This document shows, one piece after another, positions 5,238-11,822 of a stretch of DNA of 11,822 bases (within the stretch, counting starts at the first letter, position 1; the number at the start of each line of letters is the position of its first letter). The notes beneath the pieces were generated by a model. That model was not told the DNA's origin. It worked only from the letters and a program-made list of their open reading frames with translations, and searched no databases. This DNA is from Clostridiales bacterium UBA7044. GTDB lineage: Bacteria > Bacillota > Clostridia > Oscillospirales > Oscillospiraceae. The position numbers and the translations under genes are program-made. Where the stretch lies: assembly GCA_002493965.1 (NCBI GenBank), contig DLAP01000002.1, positions 1-11,822 of the forward strand, given 5' to 3'.

Positions 5238-6398
5238 GTGGCACAGCCCAATACGTATGTCAATATCGATTTAGACGCCATTGCCCATAATTTTGACGCC
5301 ATTCGGCGCAGAGCGGGGGTGGCGGTCATGGCCATCGTCAAGGCCGATGCCTACGGCCACGGGGCCGTGCCCATTGCTTCCTTCCTGGAGCCGCAATGCG
5401 CCATGTTCGGCGTCAGCTCCATGGCAGAGGCCATGGAGCTTCGCCGGGCGGGCATCGAAAAGCCCATTCTGATTTTGGGTCACACCCCCGTGGATGCCTA
5501 TGAAGAGGCCATCCGCTTATGTCTCCGCCCCGCCATTTTCCGCTGGGAGGACGGCCTGGCCCTTTCGGAATGCGCCCAAAAGCTGGGGCTCCCCGCCTTC
5601 TTCCACTTCGCCGTGGACACGGGCATGAGCCGCATCGGCTTCCAGGTAACGGAAGCGGAGGCGGATGTCTGCGCCAGAATCGCCGCCCTGCCAGGGCTGA
5701 ACGCTGAGGGCCTGTTCAGTCACTTCGCCACCGCGGACTGCGCCGACCTGGAAAGAACCCAGGCCCAGGCAGAGCGTTTCGCTGCCTTTGACGAAATGCT
5801 GAAAGCCCGGGGCGTCCAAATCCCTATCCGGCACCTGAATAACTCCGCCGGGATCATTCACTTTGGCGGCCGGTACGAGATGGTCCGCTCCGGCATTGTC
5901 ACCTATGGCCTGTACCCGAGCCAAGAGGTGCCCCGGGAGATGCTGCCTCTGATTCCCGCCCTTAGCTGGTACAGCCACGTCACCCATGTGAAGGTTCTCC
6001 CTGCCGGACGGGAGATCAGCTACGGCGGCACCTTCATCACGGAACGGGACATGGTGGTTGCCACCATCCCCGCAGGCTACGCCGACGGCTACCGCCGCAG
6101 TCTCTCCGGGAGCTTTTACGTCCTGATCGGCGGAAAAAAGGCTCCCATTCTGGGCAGAATCTGTATGGATCAGCTCATGGTGGACGTAACCGCCATCCCC
6201 GAGGCATGCGTGGGCAGCAAAGTCACCCTCATCGGCTCCGACGGAGACGAGACCATCACCATGGAGGAAATTTCCGCCCGGGCGGGAAGCTTCCCCTATG
6301 AGTTTGCCTGCGGCATCAGCCGGCGGGTACAGAGAAACTACATAAGCGGCGGGAAAATCCAGCGCCGCGTGGACTATCTTCTGGGCACCGCCCGATAG
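5238..6398 (+). CDS. alr: Alanine racemase
   Basis: This PLP-dependent cytoplasmic enzyme interconverts L- and D-alanine and supplies D-Ala for peptidoglycan (and teichoic acid D-alanylation). The family signature AIVKADAYGHGA contains the PLP-binding lysine (Lys35 from this start). The second catalytic base is the tyrosine in EISYGGTF (Tyr262). Other conserved blocks are LNNSAGII, MVRSGIVTYGLYP and GRICMDQLMVDV, so the protein is full length. The start is a choice. TTG 5187 and ATG 5217 are in frame but lack good ribosome binding sites, whereas GTG 5238 has GGGAGG 8 bp upstream and gives 386 aa, a normal Alr length, with the conserved VNIDLDAIAHNF near the N-terminus. A promoter lies at 5108-5136, and the CapA-like gene follows after 32 bp, probably in the same transcript. 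Identity is very firm; the start is less so. Confidence 0.97.
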   Translation: MAQPNTYVNIDLDAIAHNFDAIRRRAGVAVMAIVKADAYGHGAVPIASFLEPQCAMFGVSSMAEAMELRRAGIEKPILILGHTPVDAYEEAIRLCLRPAIFRWEDGLALSECAQKLGLPAFFHFAVDTGMSRIGFQVTEAEADVCARIAALPGLNAEGLFSHFATADCADLERTQAQAERFAAFDEMLKARGVQIPIRHLNNSAGIIHFGGRYEMVRSGIVTYGLYPSQEVPREMLPLIPALSWYSHVTHVKVLPAGREISYGGTFITERDMVVATIPAGYADGYRRSLSGSFYVLIGGKKAPILGRICMDQLMVDVTAIPEACVGSKVTLIGSDGDETITMEEISARAGSFPYEFACGISRRVQRNYISGGKIQRRVDYLLGTAR

Positions 6399-6430
6399 GC
6401 CATCCAATCTGCAAAAGGAGGCACATTTCC

Positions 6431-7909
6431 ATGTCCCGGAAACCCAAAAATCATTCCGGCCTTACCGCCGTTCTCATCACCCTGATCGTCATTATGATCG
6501 CCGCTACGGGTCTGATCATTTTCCTGTGCGTCGATATGGTGAATTCCGCCCCCCAGTCCGCCGTCCCCAGCGGCCCGGCGGCCCTGCCCACGGCAGCTTC
6601 CACCGCCCCTGAGGGAACCACGGCCCCGGAGACCCTGCCCCCGGAAACCACCCTTCCTGAGCCGGAACACGTGGTTTCCACGGCTACGGTGCTCTCTACC
6701 GGGGACCTGCTGATGCACAAGCCCATCATCAGTAAGAATACCAAGGGGGATGGGACCTATGACTTCAGTCCCATTTTCAAGTATTGTACGGAGGAGATTT
6801 CCCAGGCAGATTACGCCATTGCCAACCTGGAGACCACCCTGGCCGGTACGGCAAAGCCCTACCAGGGCAATCCCTTCTTCAACTGTCCTGACGAAATTGT
6901 CACCGCCTGTAAGGACGCGGGCTTCGATATGCTTCTCACCGCCAACAACCATGCCTTCGACACGGGCTTTGACGGCTATGTCCGCACCCTGGACGTGACA
7001 AGAGAGGCGGGACTGGAGACCCTGGGCACCATGAAGGACGAGACGGAACCCAAGTACACCATCCAGGAGGTAAACGGCATCCGCATCGGCATGATCTGCT
7101 ACACCTATGAGACCACCGACGGCAGCACAAACCAGCCCGCCCTCAACGGCAACCCCATGTATGGCGCCACCTATGAGAACATCAACTGCTACCGCCCCAG
7201 CAATCCCCAGTCCATGTACGGCGAGGTGGAGAGGTACCTGGCAGAAATGAAGGAGACCGGGGTGGATGCCACCATGCTGTTCATCCACTGGGGCCCCAAT
7301 GAATATGAGCTTTACGCCAATCAAAAGCATCAGGCCATTGCTCAGAAGCTGTGCGACCTGGGCATTGACGTGATCGTAGGAGGCCACCCCCATGTGGTCC
7401 AGCCCATGGACCTGCTGACCAGCGCGGTAGATCCGGAGCACAAGACCATTGTTCTGTACTCCATGGGCAATGCCGTGTCCAACCAGCGTCTGGGGAACAT
7501 CTCTTCTGTCAGCACCGCCCACACCGAGGATGGGGTGCTGTTCAGCGTCACCTTCTGTAAGTATTCCGACGGCACGGTTTATGTGGAGAGTACGGACCTG
7601 ATCCCTACCTGGGTGAACCTGACGGACAATTACTATATTCTTCCCCTGGATGATAGCCGGGAGAGCGAATGGCAGAGCCTGTTTGATCTGAACGACACGA
7701 CTCTGAGCAAGGCCCAGAACTCCTACAGCCGAACCATGGACCTGGTAGGGGAGGGGCTGACGAAGTGCCAGGAGTGGTTAAGCCAGTGTCAGGCAGAGCG
7801 GGACGAATACTACTACGGGCTGGCTGGCAGAACGCCGGAGGCTGCGGTGGAAACCGTTCCGGAGACGATCCCGGAGACTACGGTGGAGACACTGGCAGAC
7901 GCGGCGTAA
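6431..7909 (+). CDS. CapA family membrane-anchored protein (PGA_cap, metallophosphatase-like fold)
   Basis: A 492-aa protein. Residues about 10-34 are a transmembrane anchor after a short basic tail, followed by a Pro/Thr/Glu-rich linker (about 40-82). The PGA_cap domain starts at about 85: STGDLLMHKPI (Asp92), ANLETTL (about 131-137), ANNHAFDTG (171-179), HWGPNEY (286-292) and GGHPHVVQP (317-325). These Asp, Asn and His positions correspond to the metal-site motifs of calcineurin-like phosphatases. CapA/PgsA proteins were named for poly-gamma-glutamate capsule synthesis in Bacillus, but most homologues in clostridia stand alone and their substrate is unknown; no capB/capC genes are near. The protein ends with a second Thr/Glu-rich tail (ETVPETIPETTVE). 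The ATG at 6431 has AAAGGAGG at 9 bp spacing. Lying 32 bp after alr, it is likely cotranscribed, which hints at a role in cell-envelope upkeep; that is inference only. Confidence 0.88.
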   Translation: MSRKPKNHSGLTAVLITLIVIMIAATGLIIFLCVDMVNSAPQSAVPSGPAALPTAASTAPEGTTAPETLPPETTLPEPEHVVSTATVLSTGDLLMHKPIISKNTKGDGTYDFSPIFKYCTEEISQADYAIANLETTLAGTAKPYQGNPFFNCPDEIVTACKDAGFDMLLTANNHAFDTGFDGYVRTLDVTREAGLETLGTMKDETEPKYTIQEVNGIRIGMICYTYETTDGSTNQPALNGNPMYGATYENINCYRPSNPQSMYGEVERYLAEMKETGVDATMLFIHWGPNEYELYANQKHQAIAQKLCDLGIDVIVGGHPHVVQPMDLLTSAVDPEHKTIVLYSMGNAVSNQRLGNISSVSTAHTEDGVLFSVTFCKYSDGTVYVESTDLIPTWVNLTDNYYILPLDDSRESEWQSLFDLNDTTLSKAQNSYSRTMDLVGEGLTKCQEWLSQCQAERDEYYYGLAGRTPEAAVETVPETIPETTVETLADAA

Positions 7910-7913
7910 ACCG

Positions 7914-7980
7914 GGAAAGCCCTCTCAGTCTCGCTGACGCTCGACAGCTCTCCCAAAGGGAGAGCCAAGAGGGTTGCCCC
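7914..7980. repeat. REP-like palindromic repeat after the CapA-like gene
   Basis: An inner 8-bp perfect hairpin, GCTCTCCC-AAA-GGGAGAGC (7947-7965), is enclosed by CCCTCT (7920-7925) and AGAGGG (7968-7973). The shape and sequence (CTCTCCCAAAGGGAGAGCC) match dispersed repeats I remember from Faecalibacterium-type genomes; this is unchecked. No T-run follows, so it is not a standard terminator, though it could stabilise the transcript end. Confidence 0.55.
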
Positions 7981-7995
7981 ATTCCTTTACTGCTC

Positions 7996-8162
7996 TAAGG
8001 CAACACCGCACAATGGGAACTTCGGCTTTCGCCGGATCTTTTGCTCCATCTGTGCAGTTCGAAAAGTGGGAAATACATCCAGTATTCCCGCACTTTCCAA
8101 ACTTTCATCTGAGACAAAATCTATCGCCGAAAGCTCTCGCCCCATTATGCGGTGTTGCCCTA
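7996..8162. mobile_element. 167-bp foldback MITE with TA target duplication
   Basis: The ends are inverted repeats matching at 18 of 19 positions: GGCAACACCGCACAATGGG at 7999-8017 and its complement at 8141-8159. Both are flanked by TA (7996-7997 and 8161-8162), the target duplication of IS630/Tc1-mariner transposons. The inside is also palindromic: GGCTTTCG faces CGAAAGC, TTTTG faces CAAAA, and AAAGTGGGAAATAC faces GTATTCCCGCACTTT around a centre at 8079. The whole RNA or single strand could thus fold into one long imperfect hairpin. It codes for nothing and would need a transposase in trans. It ends 19 bp before the nitrilase-family start codon. Confidence 0.8.
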
Positions 8163-8181
8163 AAACAAAGGAGTCTTACCC

Positions 8182-9051
8182 ATGAATCTGACCATCGCCC
8201 TCATGCAGCTTCTCCCGGAGGAAAGCCAGGGCTCCCAGCTTGCCAAAGGCATTGCTGCCTGCCGTCGGGCGAAGGCCCAGGGGGCGGATATCGCCCTGTT
8301 CCCGGAGATGTGGAACTGCGGCTATCAGATCCCCCAAAACGAAACCGCCCTGAACGCCCTGGCGGTGGAACGGGAGGGGGACTTTGTCTCCGCCTTTGGC
8401 CGTCTGGCGGAGGAGCTGAACATGGCCATCGCCATCACTTACCTGGAAAAGTACCCCTTCCGGAACGCCATGACCCTTTTTGACCGCCATGGCAAGCCCG
8501 TCCTCCGCTACCGGAAGGTCCACACCTGCGACTTTGGAGACGAGAGAATGCTGACCCCCGGGGAGGGCTTTTCCGTATGTGACCTGGACACGGCCCAGGG
8601 GACCGTCCGGGTGGGGGCCATGATCTGCTACGATCGGGAGTTCCCCGAGAGCGCCCGGGTTTTAATGCTCCAGGGAGCGGAGCTGATTCTCACCCCCAAC
8701 GCCTGCCCCATGGAGTGTAACCGCCTGTGCCAGCTTCGGGGCAGGGCCTATGAAAATATGCTGGCCATCGCCACCTGCAACTACCCCGCTGGGAAGCCCG
8801 ACTGCAACGGCCATTCCACGGTCTTTGACGGAGTGGCCTATCTGCCCGAGGAATCCGGCTCCCGGGATATGTGCCTGCTGGAAGCCCCGGAGGCGGAGGG
8901 CATCTACTTTGCCAGGGTGGATATGGAGCTGCTCCGGGCCTACCGGGAGACAGAGGTTCACGGCAACGCCTACCGAAGACCGGAAAAATATGGGCTTCTT
9001 CTTTCCAAGCAGAAGCAGCCCCCCTTCCTCCGGACGGATTTCCGGCCGTGA
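8182..9051 (+). CDS. Carbon-nitrogen hydrolase (nitrilase superfamily)
   Basis: This 289-aa cytoplasmic enzyme has the complete catalytic triad of the superfamily: Glu42 in LFPEMWNCGY, Lys112 in YRKVHTCDFGDE, and the nucleophile Cys149 in GAMICYDREFPESAR. Members hydrolyse C-N bonds of amides, carbamoyl compounds or nitriles through a thioester intermediate. The length and the ECNRLCQLRGRAYENM and NGHSTVFDG blocks fit the amidase/N-carbamoyl amidase-like branches rather than true nitrilases, but the substrate cannot be read from sequence. The ATG at 8182 has AAAGGAG 9 bp upstream. The gap before it is filled by the REP-like repeat and the MITE, so its native promoter is either displaced, inside the repeats, or absent (read-through from alr-capA). 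I see no terminator after the stop at 9051. Confidence 0.93.
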   Translation: MNLTIALMQLLPEESQGSQLAKGIAACRRAKAQGADIALFPEMWNCGYQIPQNETALNALAVEREGDFVSAFGRLAEELNMAIAITYLEKYPFRNAMTLFDRHGKPVLRYRKVHTCDFGDERMLTPGEGFSVCDLDTAQGTVRVGAMICYDREFPESARVLMLQGAELILTPNACPMECNRLCQLRGRAYENMLAIATCNYPAGKPDCNGHSTVFDGVAYLPEESGSRDMCLLEAPEAEGIYFARVDMELLRAYRETEVHGNAYRRPEKYGLLLSKQKQPPFLRTDFRP

Positions 9052-9120
9052 CGGATCGGGCGCGCTTTCCTTCTTCCCTCGTCAGGATCTGCGGTCTCCC
9101 ATTGTACATCCCGGGGAATA

Positions 9121-9149
9121 TTGACCGGAAAATCCGGGTAAAATATGAA
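9121..9149 (+). promoter_or_regulatory. Possible second, upstream promoter before glgP
   Basis: TTGACC (9121-9126), a 17-bp spacer and TATGAA (9144-9149) give a moderate sigma-A match, about 77 bp upstream of the stronger promoter. Otherwise 9052-9180 shows nothing I can name. Confidence 0.3.
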
Positions 9150-9197
9150 CATTATGCCAAATTTATTTGACCTGCCAGAATTATCGACGGGTTTTGC

Positions 9198-9226
9198 TTG
9201 ACAAAATGAGGGAAACTGGATAAACT
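9198..9226 (+). promoter_or_regulatory. glgP: Strong sigma-A promoter of glgP
   Basis: TTGACA (9198-9203), a 17-bp spacer and TAAACT (9221-9226). Transcription would start near 9232, leaving a leader of about 130 nt before the ATG at 9362. Confidence 0.8.
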
Positions 9227-9235
9227 AGATACCGT

Positions 9236-9308
9236 GCGGAGCGGAGAAACTGGAAACGTTTCTCGTTGTCGAATCCGGTCGGCTTTTGCCACTGCTTTCT
9301 GGCTCCGC
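9236..9308 (+). ncRNA. Structured 5' leader of glgP (candidate regulatory RNA)
   Basis: GCGGAGC (9236-9242), just after the predicted transcript start, pairs perfectly with GCTCCGC (9302-9308). Inside it, GAGAAAC (9244-9250) pairs with GTTTCTC (9258-9264). A further short hairpin (GCGGC/GCCGC, around 9326-9340) lies closer to the start codon. A long-range closing stem with an internal hairpin is the shape of a leader regulator, but I recognise no known riboswitch class and did not fold it computationally. Confidence 0.3.
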
Positions 9309-9361
9309 GGGGACGAAGTAAACGCTGCGGCGGCTTGCCGCTTTGAGAATGGAGAAGCGCT

Positions 9362-11695
9362 ATGAACCTGAATTGTCACAATATCCTGCGGTGGACGGAG
9401 GCCCAGCTGAAGTACACCTACGACGTGAGCCTGAAGGATGCCACCCCGCAGGAGCTTCACGAGGCCCTGGGTCAGGCTGTGATGATGGCCATTTCCGATA
9501 ACTGGAGCCATTCCAAGAAGACCCGTATGCACGAGAGAAAGGCATACTACATTTCTGCCGAATACCTCATCGGCCGTCTGGTCTACTCGAACCTCTTCAA
9601 CTTAGGCATTCTGGAGGAGATGAAGGAGCTGTTTGCCAGCCGGGGCGTGGATCTGGCCGTGCTGGAGGACATCGAGGACGATGCCCTGGGCAACGGCGGC
9701 CTGGGCCGTCTGGCGGCCTGCTTCCTGGACAGCGCCGCTTCCATCGATATTCCTCTGTCCGGCTATGGCCTGCGCTATAAGTTCGGCCTGTTCAAGCAGA
9801 GTTTTGACGACAACGGAAGCCAGGTGGAAAAGGCTGACGACTGGACCAAGTACGGCGATCCCTGGTCCTACCGCCGGTACAATCACACGGTGAAGATCAA
9901 GTTCCCTGACCACACCGTTCTGGCCGTTCCCTATGACGTGCCTGTCATCGGCTATGGCACCCAGAACGTGGGCACCCTCCGTCTGTGGCAGTGCGAGGCC
10001 GAGCAGGAGCTGGACTTCGGCGCCTTCAACGATCAGGACTACTTCCGGGCCTTGGAAGCCAAGAATAAGGCCGAGGACATCACCCGGGTCCTCTACCCCA
10101 ACGACTCCACCTGGGAGGGCAAGCGTCTGCGGATCAAGCAGCAGTATGTGCTGTCCTCCGCCTCCCTCCAGGATATGATCCGCACCTTTAAGAGCGCCCA
10201 CGGCAATGATTTGAGCCGGTTCGCCGAGTTCTACGCCGTGCAGCTCAACGATACCCACCCCGCCATGTCCATCCCCGAGCTGATCCGGCTGCTGATGAAC
10301 GAGGGCATGGGCTTCGACGATGCCTTTCATGTGGCCCAGAAGACCTTCTCCTACACCAACCACACCGTCCTCAGTGAGGCGCTGGAAAAGTGGCCCTTGG
10401 ATCTGATGCGGTCCGTGGTGCCCGAGATCGTGGAGATCATCTGCCGGATCGATCAGAAGCTTCGCTGGGAGCATCCCGAGCTGTACATTGTCAAGGACAA
10501 TACCGCCCATATGGCGAACCTGAGCATCTACGTTGGCTCCTATGTCAACGGGGTTGCCGAGATCCACTCCCAGATTCTGAAGGACGACTGCTTTAAGGAC
10601 TGGTACCATGCCTATCCGGAGCGCTTCCAGAATAAGACCAACGGCATCACCCCCCGCCGCTGGATCGGTCTGTGCAACCCCGAACTGAGCGGGCTGATCC
10701 GGGAGAAGGTGGGCGGCGACTTCCTGAAGGATCTGGAGCTGCTGGAGAAGCTGAAGCCCCAGATTGACGACGAACTGGTATGCCGGTTCAATGCCATCAA
10801 GCATCAGAAGAAGGAGCAGCTGTGCGCCGTCATCAAAAAGCAGGAGGGCATTACGCTGAACCCGGACTTCATCTTTGACATCCAGGTCAAGCGGCTCCAC
10901 GAGTACAAGCGCCAGCTGATGAACGCCCTGTCCATTGTGGACATCTATTTCCGGTTGAAGGAAGGCCGCCTGCCGGACTTCCATCCCACGGTGTATATCT
11001 TTGGCGCCAAGTCCGCCCCCGGCTACGCCCGGGCCAAGGCCATCATCCGCTATATCAACCGGGTGGCCAAGATGATTAACAACGACCCGGCCGTCAGCGA
11101 CAAGCTGAAGGTGGTCTTCGTTCAGAACTACAACTGCTCCTACGCTGAGCATATCATCCCCGCCGCCGATATTTCCGAGCAGATTTCCCCTGCCGGTAAG
11201 GAAGCCTCCGGCACCGGCAACATGAAGCTGATGCTCAACGGCGCTGTGACCCTGGGCACCCTGGACGGCGCTAATGTGGAAATCGCCCAGGAGGCTGGGA
11301 TGGAGAATGAGTATATCTTCGGTCACACCGTAGAGCAGATCAACGCCATCACCCCCACCTACCGTGCCCGGGATCTCTACGACAGCAACGCCGACCTGCG
11401 CCGTGCCATCAACACCCTGGTGGACGGCACCGTGCCCACCGACGGCGATCAGCAGGAGCTGTTCCACGCTCTGCTTGACGGCACCAACTGGCACATTGCG
11501 GACCACTATTATGTGCTGCTGGACTACGCCTCCTACCTGGACACCAAGCTTCGCGCCAACCAGGAATACAAGGATCGGCTGGCCTTCGGCCGGAAGTGCC
11601 TCATGAACGTGGCCTCCGCCGCCAAGTTCTCCTCCGACCGTACCATCCGCCAGTACGCCGATGAAATCTGGCATATCGAACCGACCAAGTATTAA
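9362..11695 (+). CDS. glgP: Glycogen/maltodextrin phosphorylase (GT35)
   Basis: This 777-aa PLP enzyme releases glucose-1-phosphate from the non-reducing ends of alpha-1,4-glucans, mobilising stored glycogen in the cytoplasm. The family blocks are complete: EDIEDDALGNGGLGRLAACF near the N-terminus, QLNDTHPAM, TNHTVLSEALEKWP, NGITPRRWI and KRLHEYKRQ. The cofactor site is GKEASGTGNMKLMLNG followed by TLDGANVEI; the PLP lysine is Lys622 (equivalent to Lys680 of rabbit muscle phosphorylase). The protein is a little shorter than most bacterial homologues (about 790-830 aa) and lacks the animal N-terminal regulatory extension. The ATG at 9362 has GGAG 7 bp upstream. It has its own promoter and leader, and no other glycogen gene is in the window, so it appears to be monocistronic. 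Preference for glycogen or maltodextrin is unresolved. Confidence 0.97.
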   Translation: MNLNCHNILRWTEAQLKYTYDVSLKDATPQELHEALGQAVMMAISDNWSHSKKTRMHERKAYYISAEYLIGRLVYSNLFNLGILEEMKELFASRGVDLAVLEDIEDDALGNGGLGRLAACFLDSAASIDIPLSGYGLRYKFGLFKQSFDDNGSQVEKADDWTKYGDPWSYRRYNHTVKIKFPDHTVLAVPYDVPVIGYGTQNVGTLRLWQCEAEQELDFGAFNDQDYFRALEAKNKAEDITRVLYPNDSTWEGKRLRIKQQYVLSSASLQDMIRTFKSAHGNDLSRFAEFYAVQLNDTHPAMSIPELIRLLMNEGMGFDDAFHVAQKTFSYTNHTVLSEALEKWPLDLMRSVVPEIVEIICRIDQKLRWEHPELYIVKDNTAHMANLSIYVGSYVNGVAEIHSQILKDDCFKDWYHAYPERFQNKTNGITPRRWIGLCNPELSGLIREKVGGDFLKDLELLEKLKPQIDDELVCRFNAIKHQKKEQLCAVIKKQEGITLNPDFIFDIQVKRLHEYKRQLMNALSIVDIYFRLKEGRLPDFHPTVYIFGAKSAPGYARAKAIIRYINRVAKMINNDPAVSDKLKVVFVQNYNCSYAEHIIPAADISEQISPAGKEASGTGNMKLMLNGAVTLGTLDGANVEIAQEAGMENEYIFGHTVEQINAITPTYRARDLYDSNADLRRAINTLVDGTVPTDGDQQELFHALLDGTNWHIADHYYVLLDYASYLDTKLRANQEYKDRLAFGRKCLMNVASAAKFSSDRTIRQYADEIWHIEPTKY

Positions 11696-11704
11696 TTCAG
11701 CAAA

Positions 11705-11729
11705 GAGGCTGCCTCCACGAGGCAGCCTC
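11705..11729. terminator. Hairpin after glgP, probable terminator
   Basis: A perfect 11-bp stem, GAGGCTGCCTC-CAC-GAGGCAGCCTC, lies 9 bp after the glgP stop codon. No T-run follows on the + strand (AGCGTGTC comes next), so it is either a weak terminator or a 3'-end stabiliser. Confidence 0.55.
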
Positions 11730-11755
11730 AGCGTGTCAAAAAAGCCAAAAAATCA

Positions 11756-11822
11756 AGCTGTCATTGCGAACCATGCAGCAGCATGGTGTGGCAATCCCCC
11801 GGAATAAGAGGAACACCTGGCT
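11756..11822. repeat. Dispersed palindromic repeat, cut by the window end
   Basis: GTCATTGCGAACCATGC begins a hairpin: ATTGC (11763-11767) with GCAAT (11791-11795), and ACCATGC (11770-11776) with GCATGGT (11781-11787), loop AGCA. The TGTCATTGCGA...TGGCAATCCCC frame is a repeat type I recall from many bacterial genomes; the family name and extent are unchecked. The rest lies outside the window. Confidence 0.55.

Noticed and set aside
5150..5290. Short frame from ATG 5150, preceded by AAAAGGA, overlapping the alr start
   Set aside because: The Shine-Dalgarno-like bases lie at or before the predicted transcript start (about 5143), the peptide resembles nothing, and the frame ends inside alr.
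9602..11674. 690-aa minus-strand frame opposite glgP
   Set aside because: A GC-rich shadow frame of a highly conserved gene; Gly/Val/Leu-rich, with no recognisable domain or start signal.

Overview
The window looks like chromosomal DNA from a Gram-positive, fairly GC-rich gut clostridium, probably an Oscillospiraceae-type genome. This is an inference. It rests on strong AGGAGG-type ribosome binding sites, consensus sigma-A promoters (TTGACA-17-TATACT, TTGACA-17-TAAACT, TTTACA-17-TAAAAT), a sortase-anchored surface protein with an LPXTG-like signal, and several short dispersed palindromic repeats of a kind I remember from such genomes. No database search was possible.

Layout. Positions 1-468 hold no convincing gene: a rho-independent terminator from an upstream gene, a possible promoter, and two adjacent perfect hairpins. 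Positions 469-2213 encode a secreted surface protein (signal peptide, Thr/Glu-rich stalk, DUF11-like domain, SdrD_B-like domain, LPLAG sorting signal). Its frame is broken between about 762 and 924. A bidirectional terminator follows. Positions 2273-5024 are a compact phage-like cassette. On the minus strand lie an XRE repressor and an ImmA/IrrE metalloprotease, overlapping by ATGA. A control region with one strong promoter and several inverted repeats separates them from a rightward operon: a Prp-family cysteine protease, a tiny ORF, a phage replisome-organizer-like protein and a 79-aa cysteine-rich protein. No integrase, terminase or structural gene is present. The cassette is bracketed by a 12-bp direct repeat (2257-2268 and 5017-5028), the first copy lying in the tail of the terminator.

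Positions 5108-7909 are ordinary chromosome: a promoter, alanine racemase (D-alanine for peptidoglycan) and a membrane-anchored CapA-like protein, very likely cotranscribed. The 272-bp gap after it is filled by a REP-like hairpin and a TA-flanked 167-bp foldback element (MITE). Next is a nitrilase-superfamily hydrolase (8182-9051), whose start codon lies only 19 bp from the MITE. A 310-bp gap with a near-consensus promoter and a foldable leader precedes glycogen phosphorylase (9362-11695), followed by a hairpin and part of another dispersed repeat running off the window end.

The most interesting part is the small cassette. It combines the ImmR/ImmA type of induction switch with a Prp-like protease and replication genes but lacks structural genes, so it is either a decayed prophage or a minimal satellite-like element. 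The foldback MITE, the frameshifted adhesin and the glgP leader are secondary points of interest.
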